Source: SHAN690 sp040905305 (lineage in GTDB: Bacteria > Bacteroidota > Bacteroidia > Flavobacteriales_G > Salibacteraceae). Taken from it: a DNA stretch of 14,659 nt. The notes beneath the pieces were generated by a model. It was given only the letters and a program-made list of their open reading frames with translations, made no database searches and was not told where the DNA came from. This document shows positions 1 to 7,260 of this stretch, one piece after another; positions within the stretch are counted from its first letter, which is position 1; each line of letters opens with the position of its first letter. Made by a program: the position numbers and the translations under genes. Location of the stretch: assembly GCA_040905305.1 (NCBI GenBank), contig JBBDRU010000337.1:1-14659 (forward strand), given 5' to 3'.

Positions 1-54
1 CCCTACAACGCGCGTAAAAAAGAAATCAGAGGGCAGGTGAATGTGATTTGGTAG
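1..54 (+). CDS. C-terminal end of an unidentified protein (partial)
   Basis: Frame 1 is open from the window edge to a TAG stop at 52-54 and encodes 17 residues ending in Gly-Gln-Val-Asn-Val-Ile-Trp. The alternating polar/hydrophobic pattern with a final aromatic residue resembles the last strand of an outer-membrane beta-barrel, but 17 residues cannot identify a family. The stop lies 133 bases before the metK start and nothing else in this stretch is a better gene end. That this is a real gene tail is an inference; the product is unknown. Confidence 0.35.
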   Translation, partial: PYNARKKEIRGQVNVIW

Positions 55-89
55 GACGCTGATCAACGTACCTTATCTGTTCAAAACAC

Positions 90-115
90 GAATTCATTTT
101 GAATTAAATGAATTC
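90..115. repeat. Perfect 10-bp inverted repeat upstream of metK
   Basis: The left arm GAATTCATTT (90-99) and right arm AAATGAATTC (106-115) are exact reverse complements around a 6-base spacer, TGAATT. The block also holds three direct copies of GAATT, at 90, 101 and 110, so spaced 11 and 9 bases, about one helical turn. It lies about 44 bases before the candidate metK -7 element. It could bind a dimeric regulator or form a weak AT-rich hairpin after the upstream gene. No T-tract follows on the + strand, so an intrinsic terminator is unlikely. The symmetry is seen directly; the role is unknown. Confidence 0.6.
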
Positions 116-158
116 AAGCTAAAATGAAACAGAAGCGTAAAATCTCAATCCCAAAACT

Positions 159-166
159 TACATTTG
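159..166 (+). promoter_or_regulatory. Candidate Bacteroidota -7 element for metK
   Basis: TACATTTG matches the TAnnTTTG consensus of the Bacteroidota primary sigma factor exactly. Transcription would begin near 172-174, about 15 bases before the ATG at 188. No convincing TTG (-33) element sits 17-23 bases upstream, so this is a one-element prediction. If correct, it rules out a start at the in-frame TTG at 164, which lies inside the element, and leaves no room for a leader riboswitch. Confidence 0.4.
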
Positions 167-187
167 GCACCGTCAAAACAGAAATTC

Positions 188-1441
188 ATGTCATATTTAT
201 TTACATCAGAATCAGTTTCAGAGGGACATCCGGATAAAATAGCAGACGCTATTTCAGACTCTTTGGTAGATCATTTTTTAGCCTTTGACCCCGAATCTAA
301 AGTTGCTTGTGAAACACTGGTGACTACGGGTCAGGTAATTTTAGCCGGTGAGGTTAAAACCAGCACTTATTTGGACATTCAGCAAATAGCACGAGAGGTG
401 ATATCACGCATAGGATACACTAAAAGCGAATACATGTTTGAAGCCAATTCGTGTGGCATATTAAGTGCAATTCATGAGCAGAGCCCTGATATCAATCAGG
501 GAGTGGATCGGCAATCAAAAGAAGAACAAGGAGCGGGCGATCAGGGAATGATGTTTGGATATGCTACGAATGAAACAGAAAACTACATGCCGCTTGCTGC
601 AGATCTTTCACACCGCTTGCTTTATGAATTAGCCGCGATAAGAAAAGCGGGAAAAGAAATGACCTACCTCCGACCTGACTCAAAAGCTCAGGTAACCATC
701 GAATACTCCGATGACAACACCCCACAGCGAATTGAAGCCATTGTCGTTTCTACACAACATGATGATTTTGATGCTGAAAAGCCGATGCTTGAAAAAATCA
801 AAAAAGATGTCATCGAAATATTGATCCCAAAAGTGAAGGCACAACTTCCTGCATCTATTCAAGCTTTGTTTAGCAGCGATATAAAATACCACATCAATCC
901 TACAGGGAAATTTGTAATCGGTGGGCCACATGGCGACACCGGGCTTACCGGAAGAAAGATTATCGTTGACACTTATGGTGGAAAAGGAGCCCATGGAGGT
1001 GGTGCATTCAGCGGAAAAGACCCAAGTAAAGTGGATCGTTCTGCTGCTTACGCAACACGACATATAGCCAAAAATCTTGTAGCTGCCGGAGTGGCTAATG
1101 AGGCCTTGGTGCAAGTGGCTTATGCTATTGGAGTAGCTGAACCGGTTGGGCTGTTTGTAGAGACCTATGGTTCCAGCAAAGTTCAATTAAGTGATGGTGA
1201 GATTGCAAAAAAACTAGTCCAACTGTTCGATATGAAGCCTTACGCGATAGAACAACGTTTCAAACTGCGTTCACCAATATATTCAGAAACATCCGCATAT
1301 GGGCACATGGGAAGAGAAACACGCGAAGTAGAGAAAACTTTCAAAAATGGATCAGGTGAAACTATGGTCACAAAAGTGAAGTTGTTTCCTTGGGAGGAAT
1401 TGAACATGATTGGCCCAATAAAAGCAGCTTTTGGGCTTTAG
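188..1441 (+). CDS. metK: S-adenosylmethionine synthase
   Basis: This cytoplasmic enzyme makes S-adenosylmethionine from methionine and ATP, releasing phosphate and pyrophosphate. The 417-residue product has the family landmarks in order: SEGHPDK near residues 11-17, with the histidine that contacts ATP; the GAGDQG signature at 115-120, followed by the phenylalanine and glycine of the usual motif; and the glycine-rich GGGAFSGKD loop at 270-278 that binds phosphate. The length is a little over that of the E. coli enzyme, as is usual in Bacteroidota. I chose the ATG at 188 because the protein then begins right before the conserved FTSESVSEGHPDK block, and the only upstream in-frame start (TTG at 164) lies inside the candidate -7 element. 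The gene has no Shine-Dalgarno sequence. The next gene begins just after its stop, so the two are probably cotranscribed. It is intact with no missing key residue. Confidence 0.97.
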   Translation: MSYLFTSESVSEGHPDKIADAISDSLVDHFLAFDPESKVACETLVTTGQVILAGEVKTSTYLDIQQIAREVISRIGYTKSEYMFEANSCGILSAIHEQSPDINQGVDRQSKEEQGAGDQGMMFGYATNETENYMPLAADLSHRLLYELAAIRKAGKEMTYLRPDSKAQVTIEYSDDNTPQRIEAIVVSTQHDDFDAEKPMLEKIKKDVIEILIPKVKAQLPASIQALFSSDIKYHINPTGKFVIGGPHGDTGLTGRKIIVDTYGGKGAHGGGAFSGKDPSKVDRSAAYATRHIAKNLVAAGVANEALVQVAYAIGVAEPVGLFVETYGSSKVQLSDGEIAKKLVQLFDMKPYAIEQRFKLRSPIYSETSAYGHMGRETREVEKTFKNGSGETMVTKVKLFPWEELNMIGPIKAAFGL

Positions 1442-1443
1442 GA

Positions 1444-2652
1444 GTGGAGAAAAAACGCCCTGAGGTTCTTTTTGTAACCACCGATTTACCTTTTCCTGCC
1501 AACAGTGGTGGGCGCATAAAAACGTTTCGGCTGGTTCAGTACCTCGCTCAGCAATATGATGTAAAATTCATTTGCGCATATGGCGGCAGCAGACTTGATG
1601 ATGTTGAGGCATTTCGAAAAGCCATACCGTTGAAAAGTTTTCAGGCATTTAGGCGGCATTTACCGCGCACGTTGGGCACCATAATAAAAGCGTTCATGTT
1701 TTCACCTACCTTAAATGCGCACCGTATTGAAAACAAGGAGTTGACCAGCATGATTGAGTGGTCGGGTGAAAAAGCAGATGTCGTCATTATCGATCACCTG
1801 GAAGCGTTTCACTTATTGCCCGAAACCTTCAAAGGCAGGGTGATCTACCACAGCCACAACGCAGAGTTCAAGCTTTGGCGCGAATTTGCCTCCATGCGAA
1901 GTGGATTAGGCAGGCTCATGCTCAAATGGGAAGCCGGTCGCGTTAAAGCATTGGAACGATACGCCATTTCAAAGTCTGTTTTCACTTTCATCGCTCCCAA
2001 CGATCAACACAGTATTCAGGAAGAAATCGGCTTCAAAGACGGTGCGTTTCGCAACACATATCATCTGGGCAACGATGGTTTATTGGATCTACCAAAGATC
2101 GACCTGAAAGCGAACGAAAAAGAAGTGTTTTATGCAGGAACCCTTGATTGGGAGCCAAACCGAGATGGCCTTTCCTGGTTTTTGCGCGAATGTTGGCCAA
2201 AGGTGAAGAACCTGTGTCCTGAGGCTAAACTTAATATTTGCGGAAAAGGAGCTGATGAAGCACTTAAAGTCATCATGCGCAATCATAAAGATGTACATTA
2301 TCATGGTTTTGTGGAAGACCTTGATGAGATCATGAAAAAATCGCGCTGTGCCATTGTGCCATTGCGATTTGGAAGTGGAATGAAAATTAAGACGTTTGAT
2401 GCTTTTTACAGAGGGTTGCCATTGGTTACAACTTCCATTGGCGCTGAAGGGATTGACGTCTTGAACAAAAAGCATGCATTGATAGTTAATAAAGCTGAAG
2501 AATTTGCTCAAGCCGTTTCAGAAACCTTAAACAATGTTGATCAATCAACCACCATGCGAGATCAAGCTAAGCATCTGTGTACAGAAAGATACACCTACAA
2601 GACTTTGTTTTCACAAATGGATGAGGACATTAAGAAGATTTTGGAAACCTAA
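1444..2652 (+). CDS. Glycosyltransferase, GT4-like (GT-B fold)
   Basis: A probable cytoplasmic or membrane-associated sugar transferase that moves a sugar from a nucleotide donor to an unknown acceptor. The N-terminal half starts with a first beta strand (VLFVTTDLPFP) and an SGGRIK loop (residues 21-26), typical of GT4 enzymes that bind the acceptor there, and has HSHNAEF at 136-142. The C-terminal half has the donor-site pattern: AGTLDWEPNRDG near 231-242, then FGSGMKIKTFDAFYRGLPLV near 309-328 followed by a GAEG turn, matching the usual GSG-K-EA-GxPVV motif. No ATG exists near the N terminus. The frame runs back through metK to a TTG at 1390, but a GTG at 1444, two bases after the metK stop, gives a clean 402-residue protein starting VEKKRPEVLF. 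I prefer it, expecting coupling to metK translation. Donor and acceptor cannot be read from the sequence. It may serve the surface-glycan genes at the right of the window. Confidence 0.85.
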   Translation: MEKKRPEVLFVTTDLPFPANSGGRIKTFRLVQYLAQQYDVKFICAYGGSRLDDVEAFRKAIPLKSFQAFRRHLPRTLGTIIKAFMFSPTLNAHRIENKELTSMIEWSGEKADVVIIDHLEAFHLLPETFKGRVIYHSHNAEFKLWREFASMRSGLGRLMLKWEAGRVKALERYAISKSVFTFIAPNDQHSIQEEIGFKDGAFRNTYHLGNDGLLDLPKIDLKANEKEVFYAGTLDWEPNRDGLSWFLRECWPKVKNLCPEAKLNICGKGADEALKVIMRNHKDVHYHGFVEDLDEIMKKSRCAIVPLRFGSGMKIKTFDAFYRGLPLVTTSIGAEGIDVLNKKHALIVNKAEEFAQAVSETLNNVDQSTTMRDQAKHLCTERYTYKTLFSQMDEDIKKILET

Positions 2653-2667
2653 CTTACCTTCTACCCT

Positions 2668-2675
2668 TAATTTTG
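2668..2675 (+). promoter_or_regulatory. Candidate Bacteroidota -7 element for the export operon
   Basis: TAATTTTG fits TAnnTTTG exactly and lies in the 57-base gap between the glycosyltransferase and the ABC transporter. A TTTTG at 2639-2643 could act as the -33 element, but its 24-base spacing is slightly longer than usual. The start of transcription would be near 2682, giving a leader of about 28 bases. This would make the ABC, HlyD and TolC genes a unit separate from metK. The gap holds no clear terminator hairpin, so read-through from metK remains possible. Confidence 0.45.
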
Positions 2676-2709
2676 CCTCCGTTTCAAAAGTTGACTTCGT
2701 GCAGAATTC

Positions 2710-4428
2710 ATGAAAACAAACCTCACCCCGATACAGCGTTTTTTTCGGCTTTTAAAAGCAGATAGAAAAGACATCACCCGTATTTTCACATTCGCTGCGT
2801 TGGCTGGAGGAATTAATTTAACACTACCCCTTGGTGTGCAGGCGATTATAAATTACTTAAGTGGAGGTATTGTATCAACATCATGGGTGATCTTAGTGAT
2901 TCTAGTAATTGCTGGGTTGATGCTTGCAGGAATCATGCAGGTAATGCAATTGTCTCTTATTGAAACCATTCAAGAGCGCATTTTTCAAAGATCAGCATTT
3001 GAATTTGCCATTCGCATACCGCGTATTCAACTTGAGCAAGTTACATCGAAATATGCCCCGGAACTCATCAATCGATTTTTCGATACGCTGTCTTTGCAAA
3101 AAGGCCTTTCAAAATTTATGTTGGACATCGGCACTTCCAGTTTGCAAATAGTGTTTGGTATTATCTTGCTCAGCTTTTATCATCCATCTTTTATTCTATT
3201 CGGACTGGCATTGGTGTTGGTGTTGTATTTGGTTATTCGCATCACCGGACCTCGTGGTCTTCGCACAAGCATTGACGAAAGCACTTACAAATATCAAGTG
3301 GCGTTTTGGCTGGAAGAACTCGCCCGCACCATGAATACGTTTAAGCTAGCGGGAAACTCATCGTTACCCGTAGAACGCACAGACAACCTCGTGACGAATT
3401 ATTTATCGTCCCGCAAGGATCACTTTAAGGTGTTGATGACACAATATTTAAGCATTGTAGGATTTAAAGGATTGGTTGCAGGCGGGCTTTTGGTGATTGG
3501 GAGCTTGCTTGTGCTTGATGGACAAATCAACCTTGGGCAATTTGTGGCCGCTGAGATCATCATCATTATGATCATCAACAGTTCTGAGAAACTAATACTT
3601 GCCATCGAGCCGGTATATGATGTGCTTACAGCTTTGGAGAAAATCGCTTTAGTTACCGACCTCGATCTGGAGCGAGAAGATGGCGTTCCTTTTCACAAGC
3701 CGAAAGAAGGACCTATAAGCCTCTCTTTAAGAAACCTAAAATATGGAACAGGCATGCTCAACCAACCTCTGGTAGATGGAATTACCCTGGACATTGAAGC
3801 TGGAGAACGTGTTTTAGTTCATGGGTATAGCGGCTCAGGGCGTACAAAATTGCTCGAGTTAATAAGCGGGCTTTATCAGGGCTACCAAGGCTCGATCGTG
3901 TATGATGACCAACCTGCTTCCTCTTTGAATTTAAGATCATTGCGTTGTCAAATAGGAGATTCACTAAGCGAAGAGGAGATTTTTGAGGGAACCATTGAAG
4001 AAAATATTTTGTTGGGCAAAGAGTGGTTAACAAAAGAAGACATGATCTGGGCGTGCAAGCGCATCGGCTTATATGATTACATCAAAAAATTGCATCACGG
4101 CTTCCAGACCCCTCTCACACCCAAAGGTAGTGGGCTTCCCGAGCACATAGTGCGCAAAATTAAAATGGTGCGATCGATTGTTGAAAAACCAGCGCTGGTG
4201 ATTTGGCAAGAATCATTGCATGTTTTCTCAGAGGTGGACAAACAACAGATCATGGAGTGCATGATCGCTAGAGAACAGCCTTGGACATTGGTCGTAAACT
4301 CCGGATCTAAAAGACTGGCAAGGCAATGCGACAACATCGTTCTTCTGGAAGATGGTAAGATGATATTTCATGGAACTTATTCCGAGTTAGAAACACACCA
4401 AGAATTGATTGATTTGTTTTACGAATAG
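2710..4428 (+). CDS. ABC exporter half-transporter with degenerate nucleotide-binding domain
   Basis: An inner-membrane half-transporter of 572 residues: a six-helix membrane domain (hydrophobic spans near 24-49, 57-82, 143-176 as a pair, 247-270 and 277-299) fused to a C-terminal nucleotide-binding domain from about 335. It lacks the N-terminal C39 peptidase domain of bacteriocin exporters. With the next two genes it forms a type I secretion-like tripartite set. The ATPase domain keeps its frame: a Walker A-like loop GYSGSGRT at 372-379, a FEGTIEENI block at 425-433 and a normal C-terminal end. Its catalytic residues are changed: Walker A Lys is Arg378 (codon CGT at 3841-3843), the Q-loop Gln is Ser420, the LSGGQ signature is replaced by a GSGLPEHI segment (473-480), the Walker B Asp is Gln500 before Glu501, and the H-loop His is Ser/Gly at 531-532. 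The frame is intact, so this is not ordinary decay. It may have little or no ATPase activity, or belong to a diverged family. The substrate is unknown. Confidence 0.88.
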   Translation: MKTNLTPIQRFFRLLKADRKDITRIFTFAALAGGINLTLPLGVQAIINYLSGGIVSTSWVILVILVIAGLMLAGIMQVMQLSLIETIQERIFQRSAFEFAIRIPRIQLEQVTSKYAPELINRFFDTLSLQKGLSKFMLDIGTSSLQIVFGIILLSFYHPSFILFGLALVLVLYLVIRITGPRGLRTSIDESTYKYQVAFWLEELARTMNTFKLAGNSSLPVERTDNLVTNYLSSRKDHFKVLMTQYLSIVGFKGLVAGGLLVIGSLLVLDGQINLGQFVAAEIIIIMIINSSEKLILAIEPVYDVLTALEKIALVTDLDLEREDGVPFHKPKEGPISLSLRNLKYGTGMLNQPLVDGITLDIEAGERVLVHGYSGSGRTKLLELISGLYQGYQGSIVYDDQPASSLNLRSLRCQIGDSLSEEEIFEGTIEENILLGKEWLTKEDMIWACKRIGLYDYIKKLHHGFQTPLTPKGSGLPEHIVRKIKMVRSIVEKPALVIWQESLHVFSEVDKQQIMECMIAREQPWTLVVNSGSKRLARQCDNIVLLEDGKMIFHGTYSELETHQELIDLFYE

Positions 4429-4430
4429 TC

Positions 4431-5795
4431 ATGCTGAATATTTCACCAAATAGCGTTAACCATCTGGCTGATTTGACAAAGTTCAAAAGCTACAAGGTGA
4501 TCTATGCGTCAAAGTTTCCGAGAAACCTCTTGGGCTGGCTTGGCTTTTTTATTGTGCTGTTTTTCATTTTCATTTTTCTGCCATGGACCCAAAACATACA
4601 AGCAACGGGAAGTGTCATCAACCTAAAACCCGAGCAGCGTCCACAAACCGTTAATTCTGTAATTGCCGGACGCATTGAGAAGTGGTATGTGCAAGAAGGT
4701 GATTTTGTTGAAAAAGGCGATACCATTTTATTTATTTCTGAAGTAAAAGATGAATATTTTGACCCCAATCTATTAGGCAGAACTCGTGAAAGGCTAGCCG
4801 CTCAAGAGGGTGGCATAAAAGCCTTTATGAATAAGATTGACGCACTTGATCAGCAAATTGCGGCATTAAGAGAGTCGCAACGATTAAAAATAGAACAGGC
4901 TCAAAATAAGATCAGGCAGGCAGAATTGAGCGTCAAGAGTGACAGTCTTGATTTAAAAGCTGCAAGTTCAAATATTGAAATTGCAGAACGACAATACAAG
5001 CGGATGGAAAACCTTTATAACCAAGGGTTAAAGTCGCTGACGGAAGTTGAAAATTTTCGTCAAAAATATCGTGAAGCTGAAGCCAAGTATGTCTCTGCGG
5101 AAAACAAACTCCTCAGCAGCCGAAACGAGTTTATCAATGCAAAGCTTCAGCTAACAACCATTCAAACGGAATACAACGACAAAATCGCTAAAAGCGAAAG
5201 CGACAAATACACTGCCTTGAGCTCGATGCTCGATGCCGAAGGCACGATGGCAAAAACGCTTAACGAGATGGCAAACTACACCATTCGTTCTTCCATGTAT
5301 TTCATCACGGCTCCTCAAAATGGTTACATCACCAGAGCATTGCAAAGCGGAGTTGGTGAAACCATAACAGCTGGTGAACCAGTGGTTAGCATAGTGCCCA
5401 ATATTACAGAACTGGCCGTTGAAATGTATGTAAGACCTATTGATTTGCCGCTCATCGAAAAAGGCGCTCAGGTGCGTTTTATTTTTGATGGATGGCCTTC
5501 GCTCGTATTTTCCGGTTGGCCGAATATTTCCGTGGGAACTTATGCTGGGCGCATTGCTGCCATCGACAACGTAACCAGTCAAAATGGAAAATACCGCATA
5601 CTCGTATCCCCAGACACCAATGATGTTGCCTGGCCACAAGAGCTGCGCATGGGATCAGGCGCAAAGGCCATTGCATTGCTAAAAGACGTTCCTATTTGGT
5701 ATGAGATTTGGCGTCAACTTAACGGCTTTCCACCAGAGTTTTATGACGCGAATAACAATCGACCTAACTCGGATTTCGAAATCAAGAAGCCATAA
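4431..5795 (+). CDS. HlyD-family periplasmic adaptor (membrane fusion protein)
   Basis: This 454-residue protein would bridge the inner-membrane ABC protein and the outer-membrane channel across the periplasm. It has a cytoplasmic N-terminal tail, one membrane helix at about 33-52, the first half of a biotinyl-lipoyl domain at about 73-104 (AGRIEKWYVQEGDFVEKGD), a long coiled-coil hairpin from about 115 to 285 rich in Gln, Glu, Lys and Ala, the second lipoyl half at about 289-322 (ITAPQNGYI onward), and a beta-barrel region to about 396. This is the standard order for type I secretion adaptors. The ATG lies two bases after the stop of the ABC gene and the stop abuts the TolC start, so the three are surely cotranscribed. 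The C-terminal tail (after about 415) is Trp/Tyr- and then Asn-rich and I do not recognise it. The family call is firm; the cargo cannot be inferred. Confidence 0.92.
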   Translation: MLNISPNSVNHLADLTKFKSYKVIYASKFPRNLLGWLGFFIVLFFIFIFLPWTQNIQATGSVINLKPEQRPQTVNSVIAGRIEKWYVQEGDFVEKGDTILFISEVKDEYFDPNLLGRTRERLAAQEGGIKAFMNKIDALDQQIAALRESQRLKIEQAQNKIRQAELSVKSDSLDLKAASSNIEIAERQYKRMENLYNQGLKSLTEVENFRQKYREAEAKYVSAENKLLSSRNEFINAKLQLTTIQTEYNDKIAKSESDKYTALSSMLDAEGTMAKTLNEMANYTIRSSMYFITAPQNGYITRALQSGVGETITAGEPVVSIVPNITELAVEMYVRPIDLPLIEKGAQVRFIFDGWPSLVFSGWPNISVGTYAGRIAAIDNVTSQNGKYRILVSPDTNDVAWPQELRMGSGAKAIALLKDVPIWYEIWRQLNGFPPEFYDANNNRPNSDFEIKKP

Positions 5796-7202
5796 ATGAA
5801 ACGCTTGATTTCCATATCAGCGATGCTCGGTATTCTTTCGGGCGTCCATTGCCAAACATTTTCTTACCCTGCATTCATGAACCAAGTGGTGCAAAACCAC
5901 CCCATTATGCAGCAGGCTAATATTGAAGCCGAAATAGGGAAAGCAAAGTTGCGGATGGAAAAGGCAGTAATGGATCCTTACATTGCTATAAATTATGCTG
6001 ACAAGGCCTACAATGGCAACACATACTATGATAAAAGCAATATGAAATTGGCTTTACCCACGGCATTGGGCATGGAAATATTTGCTGGGTACGAAGAAAA
6101 TTTGGAACCGTTGGTAAATCCTGAAGTCTCGACCAGCGGATTATACAAAGCGGGCGTGAGCATGCCCATCGGCAGCAACCTATTGTTGAACGAGCGCCAA
6201 ATGGCAATCAGGCAGGGCAAACTGATGGTAAACATGGCTGAAGAACAAAAACGCATCATCATCAACGACTTGCTTTTCAGAGCCAATTTGGCTTATTTAA
6301 ATTGGTCTTTAGCAGAAGCTGCACTTCAAGTACAGGAAAACGCCCTATTCATTGCTCGTGAACAGCTCTCTTTTGTAAAGGAAGTTTTTGAGCAAGGCGA
6401 TGCGCCAGCCATTGACACAGTAGAAGCCTTTCTCCAGGTGCAAAATAGAAGTTTCTCATTATTGGAAACCGAAAACATTCTAAACAGCGCACAGTTGATC
6501 ATCTCCACCTTCTTATGGGATGAACAGGGAAACAACACAACCCTCCCAGCTGGCACACAACCGGATGCACTGTCCACGCTTGTCAATCGATTCGAGCCAA
6601 TAAGTGACAGCGTTTTGATCTGGAGAGAAAACCTTCGGCAAGACCATCCGCTATTGACCATCAACAAATTAAAAATTGAAGCGCTTAAAATTGAAAGACA
6701 AACTTCCATGAGCAACATTTTACCTCAAATACAACTCGATTACGCAGCACTTACTCCAGGCGTTAGCAACCGGGATATAAACGCCATAGGACTAAATGAC
6801 CGCATGCTAAATGTGGGCTTAAAATATCCGCTTTTGCAACGTCAATCGCGCTCAGAAATCAATTTGATAAATCTAAAAGCCCGGCAAACTGAGATTGATC
6901 TGGATGTAAAGAAAGTCGATTTAGAAACAGAATTAGAAAAAGTGGCTTTTAACTATCGCATCAACCGTGAACAAGCAATACTCTACGGATCAATGACGGA
7001 AAATTTTAATCGTTTACTGCAAGCCGAACGCATAAAATTCGAACTGGGAGAAAGCAGTGTGTTCTTTCTCAATGCCCGTGAAAACAAGCTTTTTGACGCA
7101 CAGGAACAACTATTGAAAGCACAGACCAACCAAGCCGTTTCAGCCCTCAAAATCATTCAAACCAGCAACAGGGAACAACGCTATTTTGATTTAATCGAAT
7201 AA
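5796..7202 (+). CDS. TolC-family outer-membrane efflux protein
   Basis: The 468-residue protein would form the trimeric outer-membrane channel of the tripartite exporter. It begins with a Sec signal peptide (MKRLISISAMLGILSG, cleavage near residue 19-20). The mature part shows the two internal repeats of the family: long helical stretches at about 140-235 and 350-460, with matching segments FEQGDAPAIDTVEAFLQVQ (198-216) and FELGESSVFFLNARENKLF (415-433). The strand-forming segments include GVSMPIG (120-126) and GLKYPLL (341-347). Cys19 follows Val-His, which does not fit a lipobox, so I do not call it a lipoprotein, unlike some OprM-type relatives. The start codon directly abuts the HlyD stop. 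The protein is full length and unbroken. It is more likely dedicated to its neighbours than a general TolC, because it is encoded with a single ABC/HlyD pair. Confidence 0.9.
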   Translation: MKRLISISAMLGILSGVHCQTFSYPAFMNQVVQNHPIMQQANIEAEIGKAKLRMEKAVMDPYIAINYADKAYNGNTYYDKSNMKLALPTALGMEIFAGYEENLEPLVNPEVSTSGLYKAGVSMPIGSNLLLNERQMAIRQGKLMVNMAEEQKRIIINDLLFRANLAYLNWSLAEAALQVQENALFIAREQLSFVKEVFEQGDAPAIDTVEAFLQVQNRSFSLLETENILNSAQLIISTFLWDEQGNNTTLPAGTQPDALSTLVNRFEPISDSVLIWRENLRQDHPLLTINKLKIEALKIERQTSMSNILPQIQLDYAALTPGVSNRDINAIGLNDRMLNVGLKYPLLQRQSRSEINLINLKARQTEIDLDVKKVDLETELEKVAFNYRINREQAILYGSMTENFNRLLQAERIKFELGESSVFFLNARENKLFDAQEQLLKAQTNQAVSALKIIQTSNREQRYFDLIE

Positions 7203-7260
7203 GCCAAACCACTTACCTAAGCGGATATGTATAGCTTCGAAGCCGCTATTTAGCCAAACC
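7203..7260 (+). repeat. Intergenic repeat with direct copies and nested inverted repeats
   Basis: The 58-base gap between the TolC gene and the lipoprotein gene holds a 10-base direct repeat, AGCCAAACCA at 7202-7211 and 7252-7261; the first copy includes the last base of the TolC stop and the second the A of the next ATG. Between them lie AGCGG (7220-7224) with CCGCT (7243-7247), a perfect palindrome GCTTCGAAGC (7234-7243), and ATAGC (7231-7235) with GCTAT (7245-7249). The last three overlap and could form alternative hairpins. No T-tract follows, so a simple terminator is not supported; a translational or transcript-stability role is possible. The symmetries are seen, the function is a guess. 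Confidence 0.4.

Noticed and set aside
164..187. An upstream TTG start for metK adding eight residues
   Set aside because: The TTG lies inside the candidate -7 element and the extra residues are not part of the conserved protein. The ATG at 188 is better placed.
55..187. A SAM-sensing riboswitch ahead of metK
   Set aside because: The candidate transcription start leaves only about 15 bases of leader, and no SAM riboswitch core is recognisable in the spacer.
680..1186. A 168-residue open frame on the - strand inside metK
   Set aside because: It is antisense to a strongly conserved enzyme, its protein is rich in Cys, Ser and Phe with no domain pattern, and it has no promoter or neighbour support.
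3820..4330. The ABC gene as a decaying pseudogene
   Set aside because: The frame is intact over 572 codons, the fold landmarks are kept, and it is packed tightly with intact HlyD and TolC genes, so selective retention is more likely than decay.
5151..5639. A 162-residue open frame on the - strand inside the HlyD gene
   Set aside because: It is fully contained in a clear HlyD coding region and the composition looks like a reverse-frame shadow.
5847..5855. Cys19 of the TolC-family protein as a lipidation site
   Set aside because: The preceding residues are Gly-Val-His, and His at -1 does not fit a lipobox. A normal Sec cleavage is more likely.
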